From Gammaproteobacteria bacterium (GTDB taxonomy: Bacteria > Pseudomonadota > Gammaproteobacteria > Steroidobacterales > PWYM01), in the NCBI GenBank assembly GCA_020832005.1, contig JAFIFN010000014.1, forward strand, positions 1-46,818: 46,818 bases of DNA, written 5' to 3'. Both the position numbers and the translations under genes were made by a program. The number at the start of each line of letters is the position of its first letter. Within the stretch, counting starts at the first letter, position 1. The notes under the pieces are model-generated. The model saw only the letters and a program-made list of their open reading frames with translations, was not told where the DNA came from and did no database searches. Below, in pieces: positions 18,166-27,121 of the stretch.

Positions 18166-20720
18166 AGCCTTACCTCCTGATTCCGCTCGCTCTCGCCACG
18201 CTGATGGCCGCAGCCGGGCTGGCCGTGGTCGCCATCGTGGCCGGCGCCTACCTGTATCTGCTGCCGAGCCTGCCCGACGCCCGCGAGCTGCGTGACCTGA
18301 GGCTGCAGGTTCCACTGAGCATCTATAGCCGCGACGGCCGGCTTATCGCGCAGATGGGCGAGCGCCGGCGCGACCCCGTAGCACTGGAAAACGTACCCGA
18401 GCGCCTCATCCAGGCGTTCATCGCCGCTGAGGACGAGCGCTTCTACAGTCATCCGGGATTCGACCTGCAGGGCATTTCGCGCGCAGCCCTTGGGTGGGCG
18501 ACGACGGGGCGCGTAAGTCGCGGCGGCGGCAGCACGATCACCCAGCAGCTTGCCAAGGTCACGTTCCTGTCACCCGAACAAACGGTCGTGCGCAAGACGC
18601 GCGAGATCTTTCTGGCACGCCGCATCGAGCAGCAGCTCAGCAAGGACGAGATTCTCGAGCTGTACCTGAACATGATCTTTCTGGGTCAGCGGGCATTCGG
18701 CGTGTCTGCCGCCGCGCAGGTGTTCTTCGGCAAATCGCTCGACGAGCTGAACCTCGCCGAGATGGCCACGATTGCGGGCCTGCCGCAGGCACCCTCCCTG
18801 TACAACCCGGTGCGCAGCCCGCAGATGGCTGAGACCCGGCGCAGCTACGTGCTGCGCCGCATGCTGGAGACCGGATTCATTAGCGTCGAGGAACACGACG
18901 AGGCGCGGCTGCAGCCGATGGTCTCACGCCTCCACGGGCCACGCATCGAGCTCGAAGCGCCGTATGTCGCCGAGATGGTGCGCATGGAACTGCTGCAGCG
19001 TTTTGGCCAGGAGGTCTACGAGGGCGGATTTCGCGTGGTCACAACGGTGGACAGCCGCCTGCAGAGGGCCGCGGACAGTGCACTGCGCCAGGCGCTGCTG
19101 GAGTACGACCGCCGGCATGGCTGGCGCGGTCCGCTGGCGCGGCTGCAGCCCGAATCCCTGGCGGCACCCGAAGGCATCGAGACCGCGCGCCATTTCCACG
19201 ACCTGCTGGGCGACTTTCCCGAACCCGCCGTGCTGCGTGTAGGCCTGGTCACCAGCGTCGGCGAGCGCGACGCACGGGTCTTCCTGCGACGCCGCGCAAC
19301 TTCGGTAGACGTGAGCTGGGCGGGGCTTTCGTGGGCGCGGCCCCATATCAGTACAGACCGGGTGGGACCGGCGCCGCAGGCGGCCGCCGATGTGCTCGCG
19401 CCGGGTGATGTGGTCTATCTCGTGGAACTCGCTGACGGCAGCTGGACGCTGGCGCAACTGCCCGAGGTCCAGGGCGCGCTGGTGGCACTGGATCCGTCCG
19501 ACGGCGCCATCGTCTCGCTGGCGGGCGGCTTCGATTACTTCGTCAGCAAGTTCAACCGCGTCACACAGGCGCGCAGGCAACCGGGCTCGGCGTTCAAGCC
19601 GTTCGTGTTCTCGGCGGCACTTGAACATGGTTTCACGGCGGCCAGCATCGTCAACGACGCACCGCTGGTGTTCGAAAGTTCCGAGCTCGAGCAGGCGTGG
19701 CGGCCCGAGAACTATTCGCGCCAGTGGAACGGTCCTACGCGCATGCGCGAGGCGCTGGTACGCTCACTGAACCTGGTGTCTGTGCGCGTGCTGCTTGGCG
19801 CCGGAGTCGGCAACACCGTCGCCCACCTGCAGGCGTTCGGGCTCTCCGAGGCGGCCCTGCCGCGTAACCCCACGCTTGCCCTCGGGGCCGGGGCGGCCAC
19901 GCCACTGGAACTCACCGGCGGTTACGCGGTGTTCGCCAACGGTGGCTACCGCGTGGAGCCCTACTTCATCGAACGCATCGAGGATGGCGCTGGCAGAGTC
20001 GTCTACGAAGCCTCACCGACCAGCGCCCGCTGCTACAGCTGCATGGATGATGAGGACCTGGTACTGCCCGGCACGCGCACGGATGAGTTCATGACCCTGC
20101 CAGATCCGCGTACGCCCTTCCCGGGTGCAGTGAATACGTTGCGTAACGCGTCGACACCCAGGCTGGTGACGCTCGAGGAGATCCGTGGCGCCGACAGCCT
20201 CGGTGAGCCCGAGCAGCGCCTCGCGCCCCGGGTGATCTCGCCACAGAACGCGTGGATCATCAGTGACATGATGGCCGACGTGATCCGGCGCGGCACCGGC
20301 CAGCGGGCCCGCCGCGATGTGGGTCGGGACGATATCGCCGGCAAGACCGGCACCTCCAACGACCGCCGTGATGCATGGTTCGCCGGCTACAACGCCGACC
20401 TGGTGGCGACCGCGTGGGTGGGCTTTGACCAGGAGCGCTCGCTGGGAGTGCGCGAGGAGGGCGGGCGCACGGCACTTCCAATGTGGAATTACTTCATGGC
20501 ACCCGCGCTGAGCGGCACGCCGGTACGCCGTCCGGAGCGGCCGCCTGGCCTGATCGAGGTGCGCATTTCCCCAAGCAGCGGCCTGGTCACGGCTGCCGGG
20601 ACATCCGGCGGCATCCTGGAGGTCTTTGAACTCGGTCGCGTCCCGGCCAGCGAAGACGGGCGCAACGGCGACGGACTCGATGTCCGTCGTGATGATTTCG
20701 ACGACTCCACTTTGTTCTGA
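18162..20720 (+). CDS. mrcA: Penicillin-binding protein 1A (bifunctional transglycosylase/transpeptidase)
   Basis: An 852-residue class A PBP that polymerises and cross-links peptidoglycan in the periplasm. A membrane anchor spans about residues 5-34. The glycosyltransferase 51 domain follows, with catalytic Glu90 in AAEDERFYSHPGFD and the blocks RGGGSTITQQLAK, KTREIFLARRIE and ELYLNMIFLGQRAFGV. An OB-like insert lies at about residues 320-425. The transpeptidase domain has the SxxK nucleophile Ser476 (PGSAFKPF), SLN in VRSLNLVSV, and K728-TGTS. All catalytic motifs are intact. The ATG overlaps a five-codon leader frame. Its place divergent from pilM is as in Pseudomonas ponA. Confidence 0.97.
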   Translation: MKPYLLIPLALATLMAAAGLAVVAIVAGAYLYLLPSLPDARELRDLRLQVPLSIYSRDGRLIAQMGERRRDPVALENVPERLIQAFIAAEDERFYSHPGFDLQGISRAALGWATTGRVSRGGGSTITQQLAKVTFLSPEQTVVRKTREIFLARRIEQQLSKDEILELYLNMIFLGQRAFGVSAAAQVFFGKSLDELNLAEMATIAGLPQAPSLYNPVRSPQMAETRRSYVLRRMLETGFISVEEHDEARLQPMVSRLHGPRIELEAPYVAEMVRMELLQRFGQEVYEGGFRVVTTVDSRLQRAADSALRQALLEYDRRHGWRGPLARLQPESLAAPEGIETARHFHDLLGDFPEPAVLRVGLVTSVGERDARVFLRRRATSVDVSWAGLSWARPHISTDRVGPAPQAAADVLAPGDVVYLVELADGSWTLAQLPEVQGALVALDPSDGAIVSLAGGFDYFVSKFNRVTQARRQPGSAFKPFVFSAALEHGFTAASIVNDAPLVFESSELEQAWRPENYSRQWNGPTRMREALVRSLNLVSVRVLLGAGVGNTVAHLQAFGLSEAALPRNPTLALGAGAATPLELTGGYAVFANGGYRVEPYFIERIEDGAGRVVYEASPTSARCYSCMDDEDLVLPGTRTDEFMTLPDPRTPFPGAVNTLRNASTPRLVTLEEIRGADSLGEPEQRLAPRVISPQNAWIISDMMADVIRRGTGQRARRDVGRDDIAGKTGTSNDRRDAWFAGYNADLVATAWVGFDQERSLGVREEGGRTALPMWNYFMAPALSGTPVRRPERPPGLIEVRISPSSGLVTAAGTSGGILEVFELGRVPASEDGRNGDGLDVRRDDFDDSTLF

Positions 20721-20738
20721 AGCCTGAGCGGAGCCGCC

Positions 20739-21344
20739 ATGTCCAGCACCGCGCCCCAGCGCCTTGCCGAAGAGGCCGCGAGAATCCTCTTCGACGAGGC
20801 CATCGACGATTACGGACTGGCCAAGCGCAAGGCGCGCGAGCGCCTGGGGCTGCCTTCGAACATGTCGCTGCCGAAAAACACCGAAGTGGAACAGGCGCTG
20901 ATGACGCTGCAGCGACTGTTTGGCGGTGCGGCCCACGACGCGCGCATTCGCCAGATGCGCGAGACTGCAGCAGAGGCGATGCGGGTGCTGGAAGCGTTTC
21001 GCCCCCGCCTGGTCGGCCCGGTGCTGGCTGGCACCGCCACGGACGCCTCGGCAGTCAATCTGCACCTGTTTGCCGATCCGGCCGAGGAGGTCCTCATGGT
21101 CCTGCTCGGCAAACGGATTCCCTTCGAGAGCTTTGAACGTCGGCTGCGCACCCGCGCGGGGGCGGGCTACGAAGAGTTTCCGGCGGCACGCTTCGTGGCC
21201 GGCGACGTGCCGGTCGAGATCACGATTTTCCCGACACACGGCGTGCGCCAGGCGCCGCTTTCACCGATAGACGGACGCCCGATGCGCCGGGCCGGCCGCG
21301 CGGAAGTGCTCGCGCTGCTCAATCCCGACGCGCCGTCGACCTGA
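20739..21344 (+). CDS. Conserved protein of unknown function, 201 aa
   Basis: A soluble 201-residue protein with no signal peptide or membrane segment, 18 bases downstream of mrcA and probably co-transcribed. The N-terminal half is helical (EEAARILFDEAIDDYGLAKRK, then LPKNTEVEQALMTLQRLF and MRETAAEAMRVLEAFRPRLV). The second half has GPVLAGTATDASAVNLHLFADPAEEV, which resembles the small nucleotidyltransferase-like proteins found in related proteobacteria, some of which carry misleading automatic names. The recognisable pattern is an N-terminal helical region followed by a GxxLxGTA...NLHLFAD segment. I cannot assign an activity. It is convergent with gltA, with 18 bases between the stops. Confidence 0.75.
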   Translation: MSSTAPQRLAEEAARILFDEAIDDYGLAKRKARERLGLPSNMSLPKNTEVEQALMTLQRLFGGAAHDARIRQMRETAAEAMRVLEAFRPRLVGPVLAGTATDASAVNLHLFADPAEEVLMVLLGKRIPFESFERRLRTRAGAGYEEFPAARFVAGDVPVEITIFPTHGVRQAPLSPIDGRPMRRAGRAEVLALLNPDAPST

Positions 21345-21362
21345 AACGCGCGCGGCGCAGCT

Positions 21363-22658
21363 TCAGCGCATGTCCACCGGCTGGTAGTCACGCAGCCCGG
21401 GGCCGGTGTAGAGCTGGCGGGGCCGGCCGATGCGGCCACCCGGATCGGCGTTCATCTCGCTCCAGTGCGCCACCCAGCCAACGGTGCGCGCGATCGCGAA
21501 CATCACCGTGAACATCGACACTGGAATTCCCAGCGCCCGGTAAATGATGCCCGAGTAGAAATCCACGTTCGGATAGAGCTTCTTCTCGACGAAATAATCG
21601 TCCTTGAGTGCGACTTCTTCAAGGCGCAGCGCGAGCTCGAACATCGGGTCGTTCTGGTCGCCAAGTTCAGCAAGTACCTCGTGGCACATCTTGCGAATCA
21701 GTTTGGCGCGCGGATCGAAGTTCTTGTAGACGCGATGACCGAAGCCCATCAGACGGAACGGATCGCTCTTGTCCTTGGCCTTGGCGACAAACTTCTCGAT
21801 GTTGTCGATGCTGCCGATCTGGTTGAGCATGGTCAGTACGGCTTCGTTCGCGCCGCCGTGAGCAGGCCCCCACAGCGCGGAGATGCCTGCCGCAATTGCC
21901 GAGTAAGGATTGGTCCCGGAACTGCCTGCCAGACGCACTGTCGAGGTCGAGCAATTCTGTTCGTGGTCGGCGTGCAGAATGAACAGCAGGTCCAGCGCGC
22001 GGGCGGCCACCGGGTTGATCTCGTACTCCTCGGCCGGCACGGCAAAGAACATATGCAGCATGTTGCTGCAGTAATCGAGATGATTCTGCGGGTACATGAA
22101 CGGCTGGCCCAGCGAGTGCTTGTAGGCAGCGGCGGCGATGGTGGGCAACTTGGCGATGATGCGATGGGCGAAGATGTCGATGTGTTTCGGATTCTTCAGA
22201 TTCATCGTGTCGTGATAGAAGGCTGACATCGATGCCACGACACCCGAGACCATGGCCATGGGATGGGCGTTGTAGTGGAAACCGTTGAAGAATCGCAGCA
22301 GGCTTTCATGCAACATCGTGTGCATGCGCAGCGAGCGTTCGAAGCTGCTGAGCTCATCAGCGCTCGGCAGGCTGCCGTAGAGCAGCAGATAAGCGACCTC
22401 GACGAAGCTGGAGTGTTCGGCCAGCTGCTCGACGGGATAGCCGCGGTACAGCAACACGCCCTCGTCCCCATCGATGTAGGTAATCTTGCTTTCGCAGGCA
22501 GCGGTGGCTGCAAATCCCGGATCGTAGGTGAAGATGCCCTGATCGGAGTAGAGGCCGCCGATGTCCACCACCGAGGGGCCTAGCGTGGGCACACGCAGCG
22601 GCAGAGTTGCCTTGTCGCCAGTTTCCGGATTCAACAGCTGGTAGGTCTTGTTGGTCAT
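21363..22658 (-). CDS. gltA: Citrate synthase (type II)
   Basis: A 431-residue enzyme that condenses acetyl-CoA and oxaloacetate at entry to the TCA cycle. [64 protein letters not shown] and [13 protein letters not shown] are the classical blocks; the last three carry the catalytic histidines. The length and N-terminal beta domain fit the hexameric, NADH-sensitive gammaproteobacterial form. Start ATG 22658 has AGGA seven bases upstream; the longer frame to 22697 has no such support. It is transcribed alone. Confidence 0.97.
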   Translation of the reverse strand: MTNKTYQLLNPETGDKATLPLRVPTLGPSVVDIGGLYSDQGIFTYDPGFAATAACESKITYIDGDEGVLLYRGYPVEQLAEHSSFVEVAYLLLYGSLPSADELSSFERSLRMHTMLHESLLRFFNGFHYNAHPMAMVSGVVASMSAFYHDTMNLKNPKHIDIFAHRIIAKLPTIAAAAYKHSLGQPFMYPQNHLDYCSNMLHMFFAVPAEEYEINPVAARALDLLFILHADHEQNCSTSTVRLAGSSGTNPYSAIAAGISALWGPAHGGANEAVLTMLNQIGSIDNIEKFVAKAKDKSDPFRLMGFGHRVYKNFDPRAKLIRKMCHEVLAELGDQNDPMFELALRLEEVALKDDYFVEKKLYPNVDFYSGIIYRALGIPVSMFTVMFAIARTVGWVAHWSEMNADPGGRIGRPRQLYTGPGLRDYQPVDMR

Positions 22659-22821
22659 GCACTCATCCTGCCCGTGGTGTTGTCGCAGCCGGTCCATCGG
22701 ACCACTGCCCGAAATGATCGTGCTACCGGGAAGCTTGCCGCTGCGGGAAGCGGCAGATTATATGCTTGGCTGCGCATGGGCGCCAAAACTGCCAGCACCC
22801 TGGTCGCAAGCCCCGCATCCC

Positions 22822-22860
22822 AGACAAAACAAACCCGCCGGGCTCTGCAGCACGGCGGGT
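22822..22860 (-). terminator. Intrinsic terminator downstream of rpmE
   Basis: On the minus strand, ACCCGCCG (22860-22853) pairs with CGGCGGGT (22840-22833) across a 12-base loop and is followed by a T-rich run (TTTGTTTTGT). It lies 26 bases past the rpmE stop, in the right orientation to end that transcript ahead of gltA. Confidence 0.75.
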
Positions 22861-22885
22861 CTTGGTCGGCAATCGGAATGAACTT

Positions 22886-23092
22886 TCAGCCGCCCATGCC
22901 GTACTTGCGGCGAAACTTGTCGACGCGGCCGCCGGTGTCGACGATTTTCTGCTTGCCCGTGTAGAACGGGTGACACTGTGAACAGACCTCGACCTGCAGG
23001 TCACGCCCCATCGTGGAGCGAGTCTGGAACACGTTGCCGCAACTGCACGTCACGGTGATTTCTGTGTACTCGGGATGGATCTCGGCTTTCAT
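22886..23092 (-). CDS. rpmE: 50S ribosomal protein L31
   Basis: A 68-residue ribosomal protein that bridges the subunits near the 5S r[23 protein letters not shown], then [24 protein letters not shown] identify L31. The four cysteines (two in TCSCGN, two in CSQC) show the zinc-binding C+ form. The start is ATG 23092, as in homologs; the open frame extends upstream to 23356 with no family match. It is followed by an intrinsic terminator and has its own likely promoter. Confidence 0.97.
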   Translation of the reverse strand: MKAEIHPEYTEITVTCSCGNVFQTRSTMGRDLQVEVCSQCHPFYTGKQKIVDTGGRVDKFRRKYGMGG

Positions 23093-23227
23093 GGCCCGCT
23101 GCCTGACTTGGGAGGCGCCGTTGGGCGGCTCCGTGATTGAAAAAGTCTCAAGGTAACCCTCAAGGTGGCGAAAATCCGCCGGCTCGATTGATGCCCGCGT
23201 GCCAAACAGGCTCCCAGCGGGCCCGCC

Positions 23228-23257
23228 ATAATACACGGGCCGTGGTCTGGGTGGCAA
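23228..23257 (-). promoter_or_regulatory. Candidate rpmE promoter
   Basis: On the minus strand, TTGCCA (23257-23252) and TATTAT (23233-23228) are separated by 18 bases, a good match to sigma-70 spacing. The predicted start near 23221 gives a leader of about 130 nt before rpmE. Confidence 0.5.
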
Positions 23258-23312
23258 CTGGCGGGTTCTGGCGCGCCGCGCGGCAGTCCGGGGGCTGTAC
23301 ACAGCCGGAAAC

Positions 23313-23350
23313 ATATTCACAGATCCTGTGGATAACTCTGTGCACAAAGC
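23313..23350. promoter_or_regulatory. DnaA-box-like cluster
   Basis: TGTGGATAA at 23327-23335 is the exact complement of the consensus DnaA box TTATCCACA. ATATTCACA at 23313-23321 differs by one base from TTATTCACA, and TGTGCACAA at about 23340-23348 is a weaker third match. Three sites within about 40 bases in GC-rich DNA is suggestive of DnaA binding. Function is inferred only. Confidence 0.4.
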
Positions 23351-23564
23351 CGCCACGAAGCGCTCAAGGGCGCATTGGCATTACGAATCTGCAAGATTGG
23401 CGAAATTTTGCTCAATACCGCTAAAGTCTTTTTATACAAAGGCTTACGGAAGCTATCGAAGCTGCATGCTTAACAGGATGCAAGTTTATGGCTGATTTCT
23501 CGGGATACGCGCCTGCTGTGCATAACGAGCGCGTCTGACGCACCCCGCGGGGCCTGTTGTCCGG

Positions 23565-24737
23565 TCATTCAGCGTCAGGCAGGAAGGCGGCCAGCACGCC
23601 ATCCAGCTGAACATAACCCAGCTCCGTGGCGCGCCAGCGGCCATCGCACTTCTCCAGAAGGCCCTGATCCCGGGCCTGGGCCATGGTCTCGAGCAGCTTG
23701 AGCGGCGAAGTGCCGGTCGCCTGCTCCAGCGCCTGCTCACTGAAGCCCTCGCGCAGGCGCAGTGCGTTGAGCAGGAATTCGAACTGCCGGTCGGCGGGCC
23801 CCGGCCACGACGCCTGCACCCGCCGCGCCGCTGGCGCCTCGAGGTAGGCTCTGGGATGCGCGACCCGCCGTGTCCTGCGCACGCCCTGCGGCGTCGTCTG
23901 CTTGCCGTGAGCCCCTGCGCCGAGCCCGAGGTAATCACCGAAACGCCAGTAATTGAGGTTATGCCGGCACTCACGGCCGGGCCGGGACCACGCGGAGACC
24001 TCGTAGCGCGTGAAGCCCGATTCTCTCAGCAACGCTCTGGTGGCCTGTTCGATGTCACAGATCAGGTCTTCATCGGGCAGCGGCGGCGGGGCGTGGTGGA
24101 AGCGCGTATTGGGCTCGAGCGTGAGCTGGTAGTGGGACAGGTGCGCAGGCCCCAGTGACAGCGCGGCGCGCACATCGGCGCAGGCCTGCGCGACACTTTG
24201 CCGCGGCAACGCGTACATCAGGTCCAGGTTGAAATTATCAAACCCGCCGGCTACGGCTTCATCCACCGCCGCGAAAATCTCCGCCGGACCATGGATCCTG
24301 CCCAGCGTGCGCAGCTGGGCTGCGTCGAAGCTCTGCGCACCCAGGGACAGCCGGTTGACGCCGGCACGACGATAGTCCGCCAGCCTGCCCCGCTCGACGG
24401 TGCCGGGATTGACCTCCAGCGTGATCTCGCTGTCTTTTCGCAAGGGCAGACACGCCGCCAGGCCATCCAGCAGATCGCCGATGGCCCCGGCACTGAACAG
24501 GCTGGGCGTGCCGCCACCGAGGAAGACCGTCTCGATCGCACGTCCCGTGACCCACGCCGCATCAACAGCTGCGTCCTCGAGCAGCGCCTTGATGTAGGCC
24601 TGCTCGGGCAGCTCACCGCGCAGGCTGTGCGAGTTGAAGTCACAGTACGGACACTTCGACACGCACCAGGGCAGGTGAACATACAGCGCCAGCGGCAGCA
24701 CATGTGCGACGGCAGGCGTTTCATGCGCCGTGTTCAT
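23565..24737 (-). CDS. hemW: Radical SAM heme chaperone HemW
   Basis: A 390-residue radical SAM protein long misnamed as an oxygen-independent coproporphyrinogen oxidase. The cluster cysteines are C25, C29 and C32 in CVSKCPYCDF; unlike true HemN it lacks the extra fourth cysteine after the motif (CDF rather than CxC). VFLGGGTPSLF, ITLEVNPGT and LSLGAQSFD are the typical SAM-binding and barrel blocks. The C-terminal HemN domain has LNYWRFGDYLGLGAGAHG. The family is known to bind and deliver heme to respiratory enzymes. The start overlaps the rdgB stop (ATGA). Confidence 0.94.
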   Translation of the reverse strand: MNTAHETPAVAHVLPLALYVHLPWCVSKCPYCDFNSHSLRGELPEQAYIKALLEDAAVDAAWVTGRAIETVFLGGGTPSLFSAGAIGDLLDGLAACLPLRKDSEITLEVNPGTVERGRLADYRRAGVNRLSLGAQSFDAAQLRTLGRIHGPAEIFAAVDEAVAGGFDNFNLDLMYALPRQSVAQACADVRAALSLGPAHLSHYQLTLEPNTRFHHAPPPLPDEDLICDIEQATRALLRESGFTRYEVSAWSRPGRECRHNLNYWRFGDYLGLGAGAHGKQTTPQGVRRTRRVAHPRAYLEAPAARRVQASWPGPADRQFEFLLNALRLREGFSEQALEQATGTSPLKLLETMAQARDQGLLEKCDGRWRATELGYVQLDGVLAAFLPDAE

Positions 24738-25333
24738 CTCGATGCCAGCAGCCGGCCCAACGCCGCGAGGGCCTGGCCGCGATGGCTGATCGCGTTCTTT
24801 TGCTCCGGCGGCAGCTCGGCGGCAGTCAGGCCCAGTGCCGGCACCTCGAACACCGGATCGTAGCCGAAGCCCCGATGGCCACGCGGCGCGCGTGCGATGC
24901 GGCCGGCCCAGGTACCACGGGCGATCAGCGGGTCGGGATCATCGACCGACCGCAGCGCCACCAGCACGCACACAAAGTGCGCCAGGCGGGCCTCGTCAGG
25001 CAGCGCATGCAGCGCGTCGAGCAGGTGAGCGATATTGGCCGCATCATCGGCATTGGGCCCTGCATAGCGGGCCGAACGCACCCCCGGCGCGCCGTGCAGG
25101 CCAGCCACTACTAGGCCGGAGTCGTCGGCCAGCGCCGGCAGACCACTGGCGGCGGCGGCGCGGGCCTTGAGCAGCGCGTTCTCGACGAAGCTGCAGGCCG
25201 TCTCGTCGGCCTCTGCGAGTCCCAGTTCGCGCTGGGTGACAAGCTCGATTCCCAATGGCGCGAGCAGCGCGGCGAGTTCCCGGCGCTTGCCCTCGTTGGA
25301 GCTTGCAAGCACCCAGCGGGTGCCGCGGTTCAC
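24734..25333 (-). CDS. rdgB: XTP/dITP pyrophosphatase (non-canonical purine NTP hydrolase)
   Basis: A 199-residue Ham1/RdgB enzyme that removes inosine and xanthosine triphosphates from the nucleotide pool. [42 protein letters not shown], and GFGYDPVF with [10 protein letters not shown] are the conserved blocks. The start is GTG at 25333, overlapping the rph stop (GTGA). It sits between rph and hemW, as in many gammaproteobacteria. Confidence 0.96.
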   Translation of the reverse strand: MNRGTRWVLASSNEGKRRELAALLAPLGIELVTQRELGLAEADETACSFVENALLKARAAAASGLPALADDSGLVVAGLHGAPGVRSARYAGPNADDAANIAHLLDALHALPDEARLAHFVCVLVALRSVDDPDPLIARGTWAGRIARAPRGHRGFGYDPVFEVPALGLTAAELPPEQKNAISHRGQALAALGRLLASR

Positions 25334-26043
25334 ACCAGGGCCTCTCGCTGCGCCGTCATCACGCCGCGAATTCCCAGTATGGCCAGATCGAGCAGGGCAT
25401 CGAGTTCGTCGCGACGCAGCGCATGGCCCTCGGCCGTACCCTGCACCTCGATGAAGCCGCCGGCTTCGTTCATGACCACGTTCATGTCGGTCTCCGCCGC
25501 CGCGTCCTCAGCGTAATCGAGATCGAGCACCGGTTGGCCTGAGAATATGCCCACCGAAATGGCCGCAATCTGGCCATGCACCGGATCGGTCTTGAGCCGG
25601 CCCGCACCCAGCAGTCCGGCCACTGCCAGGCGCAGCGCCACGTAGGCGCCGCTGATGGCCGCGGTGCGTGTGCCGCCATCGGCCTGCAACACGTCACAGT
25701 CCAGCGTGACGGTACGCTCGCCCAGTGCGCGCAAATCGACGGCCGCACGCAGCGAACGGCCGATCAGGCGCTGGATTTCCTGGGTGCGCCCGCCCTGGCT
25801 TCCACGCACGGCTTCGCGGGCATTACGGGTGTGCGTCGAACGCGGCAGCATCCCGTACTCCGCAGTCACCCAGCCCTGACCGGTGCCGCGCAACCAGGGC
25901 GGTGTGCGCTCCTCAACACTGGCCGTGCACAGCACGCGTGTGTCACCGAACTGCGCCAGCACCGAGCCCTCGGCATGGCTGGTGAATCCCGGGGTCAGGC
26001 GCACAAGGCGCAGCTCGTCGGCGGCGCGACCGCTTGGTCTCAT
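25330..26043 (-). CDS. rph: Ribonuclease PH
   Basis: A 237-residue phosphorolytic 3' exoribonuclease that trims tRNA 3' ends. [68 protein letters not shown] and [17 protein letters not shown] cover the RNase PH fold, with the phosphate-binding arginines in place. ATG 26043 has GGGAGAG six bases upstream. It is followed by rdgB with an overlap and preceded by a PP2C gene on the same strand. Confidence 0.97.
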   Translation of the reverse strand: MRPSGRAADELRLVRLTPGFTSHAEGSVLAQFGDTRVLCTASVEERTPPWLRGTGQGWVTAEYGMLPRSTHTRNAREAVRGSQGGRTQEIQRLIGRSLRAAVDLRALGERTVTLDCDVLQADGGTRTAAISGAYVALRLAVAGLLGAGRLKTDPVHGQIAAISVGIFSGQPVLDLDYAEDAAAETDMNVVMNEAGGFIEVQGTAEGHALRRDELDALLDLAILGIRGVMTAQREALV

Positions 26044-26133
26044 GAAATCTCTCCCGGCTGTCCGCCGCAGGCACTGCGGCCAAGGTAAAACAGCCCTATT
26101 GTCGCAGGAATTGCGCCGGGCCGGCGCAGCAGG

Positions 26134-26931
26134 CTACCAGCGCAGCGCGACCGCCGAGGTATTGTCCGCATACGGCGCGGTCGCCTTGACCGCCTGGCGC
26201 CCCAGGCGCATCAGGCGTGCCTCGAGGGTGGCGGCCCCCGCGCCGGTGAGTTCACCGATCTGCGCATCAGTCAGGCCCGACCAGAACCCGTCAGAACAGG
26301 CCAGCAGCACATCGCCGGCGCGCAGTGGTCGCAGCCTCGAGATGCTCATCTCGGGCACGGCGGCATCCCCGCCGAGGCAGGACTCGACATAGTTGCGCAT
26401 GGGATGGCGATGGACCTCGCTTTCGGCAATCAGACCCTGCTGCAACAGCAGTTCGACATGGCTGTGATCGCGGGTCCGCGCCAGCACCTGACCGTCGCGC
26501 AGCTGATAGACGCGACTGTCGCCCACATGCGCCCACCAGGCACCGTTGTCCTGGGCAATCGCCATGGCGCAGGTCGCCCTCGGGCGCACGTCCAGTGACA
26601 CCGAGTGGCCCAGGCGCACGATATCGGCATGCGCGCGCCCCAGTGCCAGGTGCAGAAACCCCTGCGGATCGAGTAGCGGCTTGGGCGCTGCCATGAAGGC
26701 GCGCTTCACGACGGCCACCGCTGTTTCGGCAGCGCGGGCGCCTTCGCTGTGCCCGCCCATGCCATCGACGGCCATCATCAGCCAGACACCCTCGTGGCTG
26801 GCCAGGCAGACACGGTCCTGGTTGTCCTCGCGGTCACCGACCAGGCTCAGCGAGGCGGCCGTGTGGCCGGCGCCGCTGGCGGCATCGTCGGAGCCCGCAG
26901 CCGGGCTGTCCTTGCGTGTTTTCGACTGCAT
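26134..26931 (-). CDS. PP2C-family serine/threonine phosphatase
   Basis: A 265-residue soluble phosphatase. The metal-binding motifs are all present: GDREDNQDRV, VDGMGGHSEGA (with the second Asp), HVGDSRVYQLRDG, LLACSDGFWSGL and the final PYADNTSAVAL. It should therefore be an active Mn/Mg-dependent phosphatase. The first ~30 residues are polar and Ser/Ala/Gly-rich, likely disordered. No Ser/Thr kinase gene or type VI secretion gene lies in the window to indicate its substrate. In related genera a PP2C gene also sits beside rph or yicC. Start ATG 26931; a TTG one codon upstream is possible. Confidence 0.9.
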   Translation of the reverse strand: MQSKTRKDSPAAGSDDAASGAGHTAASLSLVGDREDNQDRVCLASHEGVWLMMAVDGMGGHSEGARAAETAVAVVKRAFMAAPKPLLDPQGFLHLALGRAHADIVRLGHSVSLDVRPRATCAMAIAQDNGAWWAHVGDSRVYQLRDGQVLARTRDHSHVELLLQQGLIAESEVHRHPMRNYVESCLGGDAAVPEMSISRLRPLRAGDVLLACSDGFWSGLTDAQIGELTGAGAATLEARLMRLGRQAVKATAPYADNTSAVALRW

Positions 26932-27073
26932 CAACGGTCCACTGTTTCGATAGGCCAGAGTGCGGCAGGCAGGGACCTGCGCCCGGTTGCCGCGAGACTA
27001 CTAAAGCCCCGGCGGTGCTTCAGTGACGGCCGCCGCAGTTTATCTGCGTGACAGGGCGGAGCAAACAGCGTGC

Positions 27074-27082
27074 TGCTACACT
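27074..27082 (+). promoter_or_regulatory. Candidate extended -10 for the yicC operon
   Basis: TGCTACACT reads as TGn plus TACACT, about 40 bases before the yicC ATG. No good -35 lies at 17 bases; a TGACAG occurs 22 bases upstream. It would start the yicC-gmk transcript. Confidence 0.35.
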
Positions 27083-27121
27083 TCCGCTCCCATTGCGAAC
27101 GGGCCAGCGAAGCTACCTTAA

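Larger units (their letters stand above)
23093..23564. other. Intergenic region between hemW and rpmE (472 nt)
   Basis: No convincing gene is present; the plus-strand open frame 23137-23424 has no family match and unlikely composition. The region holds a candidate rpmE promoter on the minus strand (23228-23257), a perfect DnaA-box 9-mer with flanking partial matches (23296-23350), and an AT-rich patch at about 23380-23450 that contrasts with the GC-rich surroundings and contains a TATACA hexamer. Confidence 0.6.

Noticed and set aside
23137-23424. 95-codon plus-strand frame in the hemW-rpmE spacer
   Set aside because: No family match and no ribosome-binding site of note, and it overlaps the DnaA-box and rpmE promoter signals.
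23313-23450. Chromosomal replication origin
   Set aside because: DnaA boxes are too few, and none of the genes that usually flank oriC (dnaA, dnaN, rpmH, gidA) are present.
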